Assembly: GCF_000718095.1 (NCBI RefSeq)
Contig: NZ_JOEI01000046.1
Coordinates: forward strand, 1 to 21,045
Length of the DNA stretch: 21,045 nt
Direction of reading: 5' to 3'
Source of the DNA: Streptomyces scopuliridis RB72
Lineage (GTDB): Bacteria > Actinomycetota > Actinomycetes > Streptomycetales > Streptomycetaceae
Positions 8,007 through 15,879 of this stretch are shown piece after piece (position 1 is the first letter of the stretch; the number at the start of each line of letters is the position of its first letter). Under the pieces are notes generated by a model. That model was not told where the DNA came from, ran no database searches, and saw only the letters and a program-made list of their open reading frames with translations. A program made the position numbers and the translations under genes.

Positions 8007-9884
8007 ATGTGCGGCATCACCGGATGGGTCGACTTCTCCCGTGACCTCACCACCGAGTCCGGCACGCTCGATGCCATGGTGCGGACGCTGATCCGCCGCG
8101 GCCCGGACGCCGGCGGCGGCTGGCTCGACACCCACGCCGCGCTCGGCCACCGGCGCCTCGCGATCATCGACCTGGAGGGCGGGGCCCAGCCCATGGCCAC
8201 CCCGGAGCGCGGCCCACGCGGCGACCTGCCACGCGCCGTGATCTCCTACGGCGGCGAGATCTACAACTATCGCGAGCTGCGCGGCGAACTCTCCCTGTAC
8301 GGGCACCGGTTCGCCACGTCCAGCGACACCGAGGTGGCGCTGCGCGCCTACCTCCAGTGGGGCGCCGACTTCGTGCATCGCCTCAACGGCATGTACTCCA
8401 TCGCCATCTGGGACACCGCGCGCGAGGAACTCCTCCTCGTTCGTGACCGGCTCGGGGTCAAGCCCCTCTACTACCACCCGACCCCGGGGGGTGTCCTCTT
8501 CGGGTCGGAGCCCAAGGCCATCCTGGCCAACCCACTGGTGCGGCCGAGCGCCTCCGCGGAGGAACTCTGCGACGCGCTGCTCTTCCTGCGCACCCCCGGC
8601 CGGGTGCCGCTGCGCGGCATGCGGGAACTCAGGCCCGGCCATCTGCTGCGGGTCGGCCGTGAGGGCCTGCGCGAAGAGCGGTACTGGGCACTTGAGGCCC
8701 GCCCGCACACCGACGACCTGCCCACCACCATCGCCACGGTCCGCGAACTGCTGGACGACATCGTGCCGCGCCAGATGGTCGCGGACGTCCCCTTGGTCGC
8801 GCTGCTCTCCGGCGGCCTGGACTCCAGCACCGTGACCGCCCTGGCCCAGCGCGTCCGCGCCGCCGAGGGCGGGCGGATCTCCACCTTCGCCGTCGACTTC
8901 ACCGGCCACAGCGAGAACTTCCGCGGTGATCCCATCCGCCCCACTCCCGACGGCCCCTACGCCCGCGCGGTCGCCGAGCACGTCGGCAGCGCACACCACA
9001 CGATCACCCTGGACCGGGCCCGGCTTCTCGACCCGGCCGTGCGCCGGACCGTACTGGCGGCCTGGGACCTGCCGTTCAACTTCGCCGACCTGGACGTCTC
9101 ACTGCACCAGCTCTTCGCGGCCGTCCGCGAGCACGCAACCGTGGCACTCTCCGGTGAGGGAGCCGACGAGGTGTTCGGCGGCTATCTCTGGTTCTCCGAC
9201 CCTGTTGCGCGGGCCGCCGAGACCTTCCCCTGGCTGGAGCTCGGCGCCCACCGCGGCCTCGACCCCGGCGCGCTCTTCCGCCCCTGGTTCGTGGAGGGCA
9301 TCGACCTCGCCGCGTACCAGGCCGACCTGTACCGCGGTGCGCTGGCCGAGGTTCCCCGCCTCGATGGTGAGGGCCCCGAGGAACGGCGCACGCGTGAACT
9401 CGGCTACCTCACACTCACCCGCTGGCTGCCCATCCTGCTCGACAAGAAAGACCGGATGGGAATGGCGAACGGCCTGGAGGGACGGGTGCCGTTCTGCGAC
9501 CACCGCCTCGTCGAATACCTCTTCAACGTCCCCTGGGCGATGAAGACCTGCACCGGCCAGGAGAAGGGCCTGCTCCGCGAGGCCGCCGCCGACCTGCTGC
9601 CGCAGTCCGTACTGCGCCGCACCAAGGCCGCCTACCCCTCCATCCAGGACCCCGCCTACGACCGCGGTCTCATCGCCGGTCTCACCGCCGCAGCCGTCGG
9701 CCACGACGCACCGCTCGCTGGCTACCTGGACCCGGAAGCGGTGCGCCGGCTCACCCACAAGACGACGACCGGCACCCTCTCCGAGTTCGAACGCATCCTC
9801 CTGGAATCCACCGTCCGTCTCGGCGACTGGCTGAGCACCTACGAGGTGGATCTCGATCTCGGCCCCGACCGCCTCACCCTGTAA
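8007..9884 (+). CDS. asnB: Glutamine-hydrolysing asparagine synthetase (AsnB family)
   Basis: AsnB enzymes use ATP to activate a carboxylate as an acyl-AMP and form an amide with ammonia released from glutamine. The 625-residue protein has a complete class II amidotransferase domain: nucleophile Cys2 (MCGITGWVDF), RRGPDAGG, HRRLAIIDL and GEIYNYREL. It also has the synthetase domain with the PP-loop SGGLDSS at 268-274, then LSGEGADEVFGGY and KKDRMGMANGLEGRVPF. AAAGGAG lies before the ATG, and the gap from the previous gene is 14 bases. All catalytic motifs look intact. Its position inside a pathway operon suggests amidation of a pathway carboxylate, or ammonia supply, and not housekeeping asparagine synthesis. 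This is inference; the acceptor cannot be read from sequence. Confidence 0.95.
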   Translation: MCGITGWVDFSRDLTTESGTLDAMVRTLIRRGPDAGGGWLDTHAALGHRRLAIIDLEGGAQPMATPERGPRGDLPRAVISYGGEIYNYRELRGELSLYGHRFATSSDTEVALRAYLQWGADFVHRLNGMYSIAIWDTAREELLLVRDRLGVKPLYYHPTPGGVLFGSEPKAILANPLVRPSASAEELCDALLFLRTPGRVPLRGMRELRPGHLLRVGREGLREERYWALEARPHTDDLPTTIATVRELLDDIVPRQMVADVPLVALLSGGLDSSTVTALAQRVRAAEGGRISTFAVDFTGHSENFRGDPIRPTPDGPYARAVAEHVGSAHHTITLDRARLLDPAVRRTVLAAWDLPFNFADLDVSLHQLFAAVREHATVALSGEGADEVFGGYLWFSDPVARAAETFPWLELGAHRGLDPGALFRPWFVEGIDLAAYQADLYRGALAEVPRLDGEGPEERRTRELGYLTLTRWLPILLDKKDRMGMANGLEGRVPFCDHRLVEYLFNVPWAMKTCTGQEKGLLREAAADLLPQSVLRRTKAAYPSIQDPAYDRGLIAGLTAAAVGHDAPLAGYLDPEAVRRLTHKTTTGTLSEFERILLESTVRLGDWLSTYEVDLDLGPDRLTL

Positions 9885-9895
9885 GGAGCGAACCG

Positions 9896-10903
9896 ATGTC
9901 ATCGCAGACCAAGGCACCGATCCCGCTGATCCCCGCGATCGAGATCCGGCGGACCGGCGGCCCGGACGTCCTTCTCCCTGTCGACAGGCCGGCTCCCGGC
10001 GAGCCCGGCCCGGGCCAGATCCTGGTCGAACTCGCCGCCGCGGGCGTCAACTTCATAGACATCTACCGCCGCGAGGGCCGCTATCCGCTGCCCCTGCCCG
10101 CCGTGCCCGGTGAGGAGGGCTCGGGCACCGTGCTGGCCGTGGGGCCCGACGTCACACGGTTCTCGGTCGACGACCGCGTTGCCTGGACCACGGTCCTCGG
10201 CAGCTACGCGGGGCAGGTCCTCGTTCCCGAGGAGAAAGCCATCGTTGTCCCCGAAGGCGTCGACCTGCACACCGCCGCCGCCGCACTTGTCCAGGGCATG
10301 ACGGCCCACTACCTGGTCAACGACTCCTACCGCGCCCAGGCCGGCGAGACCGTGCTGGTGCACGCCGCCGCGGGCGGAGTGGGGCTGCTCCTCACTCAAC
10401 TGCTCAAGCAGCGCGGAGTGCGCGTGATCGGCACGGTCTCCAGCCACGAGAAGGAGAAGCGGGCGGCCGCCAACGGCGCGGACGAGGTCATCCGCTACGA
10501 CCGCTGCCAGGACATCGCCGCCGAGGTCCGGCGCCTGACCGACGGGGACGGCGTGCACGCCGCCTACGACGGGGTCGGCGCCGCCACCTTCGACGCCGGC
10601 CTGGACAGCCTGCGCCGCCGCGGCACGCTGGTCCTCTTCGGTGGCGCCAGCGGCCCCGTGCCACCCGTCGACGTGATGCGGCTGCTCTGGGGTGGCTCGC
10701 TGACCCTCACGCGTCCCTACCTGGAGCACTTCCGGGCCACCGTCGAGGAGTTCACCTGGCGGGCCGGAGAAGTCTTCGCGGGAATCGCCGACGGCACCCT
10801 GCGCATCACCATCGGCGGCACGTATCCGCTCGCCCGCGCCCGGGACGCACACGCCGACCTGGCCGCCCGCCGCACCACGGGCAAGCTGCTCCTCGTCCCG
10901 TAG
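9896..10903 (+). CDS. Quinone oxidoreductase-type NAD(P)H reductase (zinc-free MDR family)
   Basis: The 335-residue protein is a medium-chain dehydrogenase/reductase of the quinone oxidoreductase group, which reduces quinones or activated C=C bonds with NADPH. It shows GVNFIDIYRREGRYP in the catalytic domain, PGEEGSGTVLAVG, and a Rossmann nucleotide-binding loop AAAGGVG at 157-163. The structural zinc cysteines of alcohol dehydrogenases are absent. AAGGAG overlaps the stop of asnB, and the ATG follows 7 bases later, so the two genes are tightly coupled. In the pathway it could reduce a quinone formed from the catechol, or an alkene of the ring-opened dienal. Both are inference. Confidence 0.92.
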   Translation: MSSQTKAPIPLIPAIEIRRTGGPDVLLPVDRPAPGEPGPGQILVELAAAGVNFIDIYRREGRYPLPLPAVPGEEGSGTVLAVGPDVTRFSVDDRVAWTTVLGSYAGQVLVPEEKAIVVPEGVDLHTAAAALVQGMTAHYLVNDSYRAQAGETVLVHAAAGGVGLLLTQLLKQRGVRVIGTVSSHEKEKRAAANGADEVIRYDRCQDIAAEVRRLTDGDGVHAAYDGVGAATFDAGLDSLRRRGTLVLFGGASGPVPPVDVMRLLWGGSLTLTRPYLEHFRATVEEFTWRAGEVFAGIADGTLRITIGGTYPLARARDAHADLAARRTTGKLLLVP

Positions 10904-10951
10904 CCCCCGTTCCTTTTCGGAAAGTCTCTCTTTCAGAAAGGCGAAACGCCC

Positions 10952-11830
10952 ATGGGCGCCATCGTCGGCGCGGGACTGCTCTCCCACGCCCCCGTCATCA
11001 TGTTCCCCGAATCTCAGCGCATCGAGGCCAATGGCGGCCGCGACTTCACCCTCGCCACCGGTCTCGCCCGACTCCGCCGCGAGGTGGTCGACACCACCGA
11101 CCACGACGCCGTGCTGGTGCTCGACACCCACTGGGCCACCACCACCGAGACCGTCATCACCGCCCACGCCCACCGGTCCGGACGCTTCACCTCCGACGAG
11201 ATGCCCAGCGAGGTCAGCGAGATCCCCTACGCCATCCCCGGAGACCCGGAACTCGCCCACGCCGTGGCCACGGCGGCGGAGAAGGATTCGCTCTGGCTCT
11301 CCGCCAACGACGACTCCCACCTCCCGATCCACTACGCCACTCTCAACCTCTGGAGCTACCTCGGCCGCCCTGACGTGCCGTGGCTGTCCATGTCGGTCTG
11401 CCAGACCGCGACCACCGAGGACCACCTGCTCCTGGGAGCGGTTGTCGCCGAGGCTGTCGACGGGCTCGCCCGGCGGGTGCTGGTGATCGCCTCCGGTGGC
11501 CTCTCGCACGGTTTTTGGCCCCTGGCCGAACTGCGTGACCGGATGGCCGGTGATCCGGCCAATATCGTCAGCCCCGCGGCCCGTGCCGCCGACGAGCAAC
11601 GCATCGCCTGGCTGGAGGCCGGCCGTCACGACCGGGTCATCGCGACCATGCCGGAGTACCGCCGGCACGTCCCGGAAGGCAACTTCGGCCACTACCTGAC
11701 GCTCGCGGGCGCTCTCGGTGGATCCGGGTGCACCGCCTCCGCGCGCCGCTACGGCGAGTACGAGAACGCCATCGGTACCGGTCAGGTGCATCTCTGGTTC
11801 GACCACCCCGCCGGGGGCTGGACCAACTGA
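10952..11830 (+). CDS. Class III extradiol catechol dioxygenase (LigB / HpaD-like)
   Basis: This family opens catechol rings next to the hydroxyls using Fe(II) and O2. The 292-residue protein resembles the LigB-type 3,4-dihydroxyphenylacetate 2,3-dioxygenases. Visible residues are His12 (LLSHAP) and His60 (LVLDTHW) as metal ligands, a likely catalytic His186 (ASGGLSHGF), and Glu242 in PEGNFGHY as candidate third ligand. The FTSDEMPSEV and YAIPGDPELA stretches match the HpaD pattern. Length is normal and no key residue is missing. The start at ATG 10952 follows AGAAAGG. The 48-base gap before it is the largest in the operon up to this point, but contains no obvious terminator. A ring-cleaving enzyme beside isonitrile genes is unusual. 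The natural substrate would be the catechol made by the HpaB-like enzyme. Confidence 0.9.
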   Translation: MGAIVGAGLLSHAPVIMFPESQRIEANGGRDFTLATGLARLRREVVDTTDHDAVLVLDTHWATTTETVITAHAHRSGRFTSDEMPSEVSEIPYAIPGDPELAHAVATAAEKDSLWLSANDDSHLPIHYATLNLWSYLGRPDVPWLSMSVCQTATTEDHLLLGAVVAEAVDGLARRVLVIASGGLSHGFWPLAELRDRMAGDPANIVSPAARAADEQRIAWLEAGRHDRVIATMPEYRRHVPEGNFGHYLTLAGALGGSGCTASARRYGEYENAIGTGQVHLWFDHPAGGWTN

Positions 11831-11871
11831 CCCGAGCACCACCCTCATCCATCCGACGACAAGGAGACCCG

Positions 11872-12387
11872 GTGGCGATCGATCCGCAGCAACTCCGCAC
11901 CTGCCTCGGCTACTTCGCCACCGGTGTCACCATCGTCAGTTGCGCGGTGGGCGACGCCCCCCACGGCGCGACCGTGAACTCCTTCACCGCGGTCTCCCTG
12001 GACCCGCCGCTCGTGCTGGTCTCCCTCTCCCGTACCTCGAAGGCGGCCCGACTTCTGGCCGGCCGCCCGTTCACCGTCAACGTTTTGTCCGAGGAGCAAC
12101 GCGACCTCGCTCTACGGTTCGCGGGGAGTCCGGAGGCTTCTGGTCCTTCTCCCTCCTGGCTGCCCGCGCCATTGGGCCTGGCACCCGCCCTCAGCGGCTC
12201 GCTGGCCACCTTCTCCTGCTCGCCCTGGGCCACCTACGACGGCGGCGACCACGTCCTCTTCCTCGGCCGCGTCGAACGGCTCGCGCACCGCCCCGAAGCC
12301 CGCCCCTTGCTCTTCTACCGCGGTTCCTTCCACCCCGCGCTCACCCGTAGCCGGAATCGGACCGACAGGATCGCTCAACCAGGTTGA
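11872..12387 (+). CDS. HpaC/PvcD-like NAD(P)H:flavin reductase
   Basis: The 171-residue protein is a short-chain flavin reductase that supplies reduced flavin to two-component monooxygenases. Typical features are GYFATGVTIVS near the N-terminus, HGATVNSFTAVSLDPPLVLV in the flavin-binding core, and RPFTVNVLSEEQ. The GTG start at 11872 has AAGGAG 5 bases upstream and is 41 bases after the dioxygenase stop. It is the last gene of the operon and the obvious partner of the HpaB-like hydroxylase, four genes earlier. Family members commonly serve HpaB-type hydroxylases. The C-terminal tail after YRGSFHPA is polar and probably disordered. Confidence 0.9.
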   Translation: MAIDPQQLRTCLGYFATGVTIVSCAVGDAPHGATVNSFTAVSLDPPLVLVSLSRTSKAARLLAGRPFTVNVLSEEQRDLALRFAGSPEASGPSPSWLPAPLGLAPALSGSLATFSCSPWATYDGGDHVLFLGRVERLAHRPEARPLLFYRGSFHPALTRSRNRTDRIAQPG

Positions 12388-12605
12388 ACTCGCGGTGCCC
12401 GGGCCCGATCGTGCCGTAATCCGTAATCCGTAATCCGTAATCCGTAATCCGTAATCCGTGATCAGGCCGGAGGGCCGGGAGGAAGTCGTCGATCAGGCCG
12501 GCAGATACTACTGGATCCTTCCCTTTGCGGGGTTCGTATCCGGACGCGCGAGATGCCCGCTTGAGCAACTCCCTGCTCTCAGTCCAGCGCCTTGTCCGTA
12601 CCTGT
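12388..12605. other. Non-coding region after the operon
   Basis: No gene is visible. The region holds the heptamer tandem repeat (12417-12458) and two direct copies of GATCAGGCCGG at 12460-12470 and 12491-12501. No strong hairpin terminator follows the flavin reductase; the tandem repeat occupies the place where one would be expected. Confidence 0.5.
12417..12458 (+). repeat. Six perfect tandem copies of TAATCCG
   Basis: Six head-to-tail copies of the heptamer TAATCCG start 29 bases after the flavin reductase stop and are followed by a degenerate TGATC. The unit is AT-richer than its surroundings. Perfect identity of all copies suggests recent slippage expansion, and the copy number probably varies between strains. 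Confidence 0.92.
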
Positions 12606-12846
12606 TCACGAGAACCGGTTCCGGTACTCGGTCGGCGGGACCTGAAGGAGACGAAGGAACGACCTGCGCATGGTGGCCTCGGTGCCGAATCCGGATTCAC
12701 GCGCGATCACATCAGGCCTTCGGCAGCGACCCGCTGCGCCCGTCCTGCCAGCCGGCCGAGCGCGCGAACCGTCTCCGGCTCGGTCTTCGGGATCCCGTCC
12801 GTGCCTGGCACGATCAGTGTGCCGATATCGTCGACATCCGCGATGC
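12606..12846 (-). pseudogene. GlxA-family (DJ-1/PfpI-AraC) regulator relic with large internal deletion
   Basis: Two pieces of one family are joined. The upstream piece (about 12712-12846) reads DDIGTLIVPGTDGIPKTEPE and then TVRALGRLAGRAQRVAA, which is the start of the DJ-1/PfpI domain of GlxA-type regulators. The downstream piece (12606 to about 12712, another frame) reads VIARESGFGTEATMRRSFLR and LLQVPPTEYRNRF, the last helix-turn-helix of the AraC domain up to its natural stop. Some 200 residues between them are missing, and a stop lies just before the DJ-1 piece. The gene is therefore dead. It was probably a transcription factor, with no evidence that it ever controlled the isonitrile genes. 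Confidence 0.65.
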
Positions 12847-12929
12847 AGCGCCGTCAAGGCGATCAGGAGAGCGGTCACTGCGAGAACGAGGCCGCGTGCG
12901 CCATGCGGAGAACGGAGATTCACGGGCCG

Positions 12930-15578
12930 TCAGCTCCTCGTCCACGCCTGGCCGGCGCCGCTGTCGCAGGTCCACAGCTGCAGTCGCGTTCCGTTGGCCG
13001 TGCCGTCGTCGATCGCGTCCAGGCAGGTGCCGGAGCCGAGGTTGACGATCGTGCCGTCGGAGCGGACCCGCCACTTCTGGCCGTAGGTCCCGTTGCAGTC
13101 GTAGATCTGTACGGCGGTGCCGTTGGCGGTGGCTCCTCCGGCGGCCTCCAGGCAGCGGTTGGCGAAGACGGTCAGTTCACCGCTCACCGTGGAGAACCAG
13201 GTCTGGTTGGTGCCGCCGTTGCAGTCCCACAGCGCCGGGCGGGTGCCGTTGGCCTGGTTGCCGCCGGGCAGGTCCAGGCATCGGCCGGACTGCTTCCCCT
13301 TGTAGACGGCGGTGGTGTTCGCCCGGTACCAGGTCTGGTTGGGGCCGCCGTTGCAGGTCCAGATCTGCAACAGGGTGCCGGTGGTGGTGCCGCTCCCGGT
13401 GGCCTCCAGGCACTTGCCCGAGCTGGGGTTGACCACCGTGCCGTCGCTGTTGACGGTCCACTGCTGGGCCGCCGAGTTGTCGCAGTTGTAGATCTGCACC
13501 GCCGTACCGTCGGCCGTTGCGCCGCCCTTGACGTCCAGGCACTTCGCCCCGCGGTAGACCGTCAACTGCCCGGTCGGGGAGGCGGTCCAGGTCTGGTTGG
13601 CCTGGCCGTGGCAGTCCCACAACGCCACCTGTGTGCCGTTGGTCTGGCTCGCCCCCGGCACGTCCGCGCACAGGCCGGACTGGCTGCCCTTCAGTGCACC
13701 GGCCTGCCCCCGCGGTGAACAGGTCGACATGCCGGACGTGTAGGGGCACAGCGCCGTCACGAAGCCGCCGTTGGCGAGCTCCGGCACCGACAGGGTGTCG
13801 GAACTGGTGACGACACGGGTCTCGCGGGTCAGGCCGCCGGAGCCGTCGCGGACGGTCTCGGCCAGCCACTGTCCGGTGCCGAGGAAGGACAGCGGGGTCT
13901 GGAAGGTCCTGGCGGACAGGGCCGAGATGCCGCCTACGTACCAGCGCCCGCCGCCCCGACGGGCCACGTACGCCTCCTTGCCGGGGCTGCCGTCGAGCAG
14001 CCGGGTCTCGTCCCAGGCGGTGGGGAGCTGGTCGAGGATGCGCAGCGCCTCGGGGTGTGCCTCGTAGCTCTCGGGGCTGTCGGCGAGGTGCTGCCAGCCG
14101 GACTCGAACACGACGGCGGTGGCCAGTTCGTGGGCGTCGGTGGTGTCACGGCCGGTCATGCTGAACACCACGGGGGTGAAGTCCATGCTGGAGACCACGT
14201 TCCGGGTGTAGGGCAGGATGGTGTTGAACGCGGCGCGGTTGCGGCCCTGTTCCGCGCCGTACACCGCCTCGGCCGTGGTCACGTGCGGCCAGGTGCGCTG
14301 CATACCGCGCGGCATGGCGGCGCCGTGGAAGTTGACCATGAGCTTCAGGTCCGCGGTCTGGGCGAGGACGGCGTCGTACCACTGGAGGGTCGGCTGGGTG
14401 TACTCGTAGATGAAGTCGATCTTCACCCCGGCCACGCCCCAGTCCCTGACCTGTGTCAGCCACTGGTCGCGTTGCTGTGCGGTGCGCAGGCTGGAGGAGT
14501 TGAACCACAGGATGACCTGTACGCCTCTGTCCTTGGCGTAGGACACGACGTCCGGGACCCAGGAGGAGGACCAGCCCTCGTCGATGAGGACATAGTCCCA
14601 GCCGTGGCGCTGGGCGAAGTCGATGTACTGCTTCTGCCGGCCCGCGCTGGACGGGCTGCTGTGTTCGCTCAGCCAGGACCAGGCGACGGTGCCGGGTATG
14701 ATCCAGGAGGTGTCGGAGACCTTGGACGGCGCGGCCAGATCGTCGACGATCGTGGACCGGGTGACGCTCGCCAGGTCGCCGAGAGCGGCGGTGCGCCACG
14801 GTGTCGACAGCGGCAGCGTACCGGTGATCCCGCCCTCCGCCCGGGTGGTGTAGGTGCCGGAGCCAGATGTGTGGGACAGGTAGGAGGCGGCGTACCGGCC
14901 GTCGAGGTCGGTCTCGGCCACCAGCGCGTACGCGCCGCCGACCTGGAACAGCGCGGGCTGGCGGTAGGTGTTGGTGGGAGCGCCACCGGCGGTGGTGGCG
15001 AACCACTCGCCCTGGTCCTCGCTCTGGGGCGGCACGAGCCATGCGCCGGCCGAGGCCGGGACCGTCCACGACGACGCCTCACCGGTCACGGTCACGGATC
15101 CGCTGCCCGGCAGCACATAGCGGTAGGCCACACCGGTGTCCGAGGCGCGGACCACGACGTCGAGCCGGGCGCCGCCGGTACCCGAGAAGGACAGGGTCGT
15201 CTCGGCGTAGGCGGTCCGCTGGGTCCGCTGCTTGCCCGTGGTCATCGTGTACGACTCGGTGACCGTCCGGTCACTGCGCCGAAGGAACGTCAGGTCTTTC
15301 GTCAGGTCGGCGGCGCTGGTGCGGATCCCGATCGGCGACGGTGACAGCACGGTCCGGCCGTTGCTCGATGCCGCGAAGGTGAGCGTGCCGTTGTCCAGCG
15401 TGACCTGCGCCGCCGTCGGGGAGCCCGTGGACGGGCCCGTGACGATCCAGCCCGTCGTGGCAGCGGCCGCGGCGGCGGTCGGTGCCGGAACGACCAGGAG
15501 AGCCAGTGGCAATAGCAGTGCCGGCAGACAGCGTTGGAGGAGGCGTCTGAGCGGGATGGTCGGCGTGAGTGTGGGCAT
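12930..15578 (-). CDS. Secreted GH97 alpha-glycosidase with C-terminal ricin-type lectin repeats
   Basis: This 882-residue protein has an export signal at about 1-40 (arginines, then LLLPLALLVVPAP and an AAAAAA cleavage region). A GH97 N-terminal beta-sandwich lies at about 43-285, and the catalytic barrel at about 290-540, with WSWLSEHSSPS, DYVLIDEGWS, GVKIDFIYEY and TTAEAVYGAEQG. A GH97 C-terminal sandwich extends to about 650. After it come six QxW repeats (NQTW, QQW, NQTW, NQTW, QKW, QAW), which make two beta-trefoil lectin domains. Asp388 in the KIDF motif fits the retaining alpha-galactosidase branch of GH97, not the inverting alpha-glucosidase branch; this is inference. GAAGGA precedes the ATG at 15578. 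It acts outside the cell on polysaccharide and is convergent with, and functionally separate from, the isonitrile operon. Confidence 0.92.
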   Translation of the reverse strand: MPTLTPTIPLRRLLQRCLPALLLPLALLVVPAPTAAAAAATTGWIVTGPSTGSPTAAQVTLDNGTLTFAASSNGRTVLSPSPIGIRTSAADLTKDLTFLRRSDRTVTESYTMTTGKQRTQRTAYAETTLSFSGTGGARLDVVVRASDTGVAYRYVLPGSGSVTVTGEASSWTVPASAGAWLVPPQSEDQGEWFATTAGGAPTNTYRQPALFQVGGAYALVAETDLDGRYAASYLSHTSGSGTYTTRAEGGITGTLPLSTPWRTAALGDLASVTRSTIVDDLAAPSKVSDTSWIIPGTVAWSWLSEHSSPSSAGRQKQYIDFAQRHGWDYVLIDEGWSSSWVPDVVSYAKDRGVQVILWFNSSSLRTAQQRDQWLTQVRDWGVAGVKIDFIYEYTQPTLQWYDAVLAQTADLKLMVNFHGAAMPRGMQRTWPHVTTAEAVYGAEQGRNRAAFNTILPYTRNVVSSMDFTPVVFSMTGRDTTDAHELATAVVFESGWQHLADSPESYEAHPEALRILDQLPTAWDETRLLDGSPGKEAYVARRGGGRWYVGGISALSARTFQTPLSFLGTGQWLAETVRDGSGGLTRETRVVTSSDTLSVPELANGGFVTALCPYTSGMSTCSPRGQAGALKGSQSGLCADVPGASQTNGTQVALWDCHGQANQTWTASPTGQLTVYRGAKCLDVKGGATADGTAVQIYNCDNSAAQQWTVNSDGTVVNPSSGKCLEATGSGTTTGTLLQIWTCNGGPNQTWYRANTTAVYKGKQSGRCLDLPGGNQANGTRPALWDCNGGTNQTWFSTVSGELTVFANRCLEAAGGATANGTAVQIYDCNGTYGQKWRVRSDGTIVNLGSGTCLDAIDDGTANGTRLQLWTCDSGAGQAWTRS

Positions 15579-15879
15579 GGGTGTCCTTCATCAAGAGGAG
15601 AGGTGGTGACGACAGGTCGTGAAGCGGTCGTCACATGGCGGCGATCCGGGTGCCGCGCTGCCCGGATCCCCGTGTGGTCAGTGACTGGTCCACTGCTGAG
15701 CGCGCGGTCCGACGCCGCGGCCCGAGCAGACGAAGTCCAGCGTGCAGCCCGCGCCGGTCCGCTCGGCTTCCAGCGGGCCGCGGTAGCACTTGCCGGTGCT
15801 GCTGCCGAGGCTCCCGGCGATCGAGTCCCCGAAACGGCATCACCCGCGGAATGAGCCGGCCGACGACAGTGGGGGTCGC
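15579..15879. other. Region upstream of GH97, coding scraps only
   Basis: The GH97 promoter should lie here, but I could not assign boxes. On the minus strand a short frame ending at 15678 reads SIAGSLGSSTGKCYRGPLEA and on to CTLDFVCSGRGVG. It is closed by a stop at both ends and is too short to place. It could be the remains of the tail of the GH59 relic just upstream. No intact gene is visible. Confidence 0.4.

Noticed and set aside
10904..10951. Possible terminator or internal promoter before the dioxygenase gene
   Set aside because: Only 4-bp stems (CTTT-TCGG-AAAG and CTTTC-AG-AAAG types), too weak to split the operon.
9899..11848. Long minus-strand open frame opposite the QOR and LigB genes
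   Set aside because: It is a shadow of high GC third positions, and both + strand genes have clear families, starts and ribosome sites.
12417..12458. Heptamer array considered as a CRISPR-like array
   Set aside because: The units are contiguous with no spacers and far too short. No CRISPR array or cas gene is visible in the window.
13177..15069. Several + and - frames inside the GH97 gene resembling separate genes
   Set aside because: They are Arg/Pro-rich shadows of the continuous 882-residue GH97 frame.
15678..15834. Minus-strand frame with several cysteines upstream of GH97
   Set aside because: Closed by stops at both ends, about 50 codons, no start and no recognisable family.
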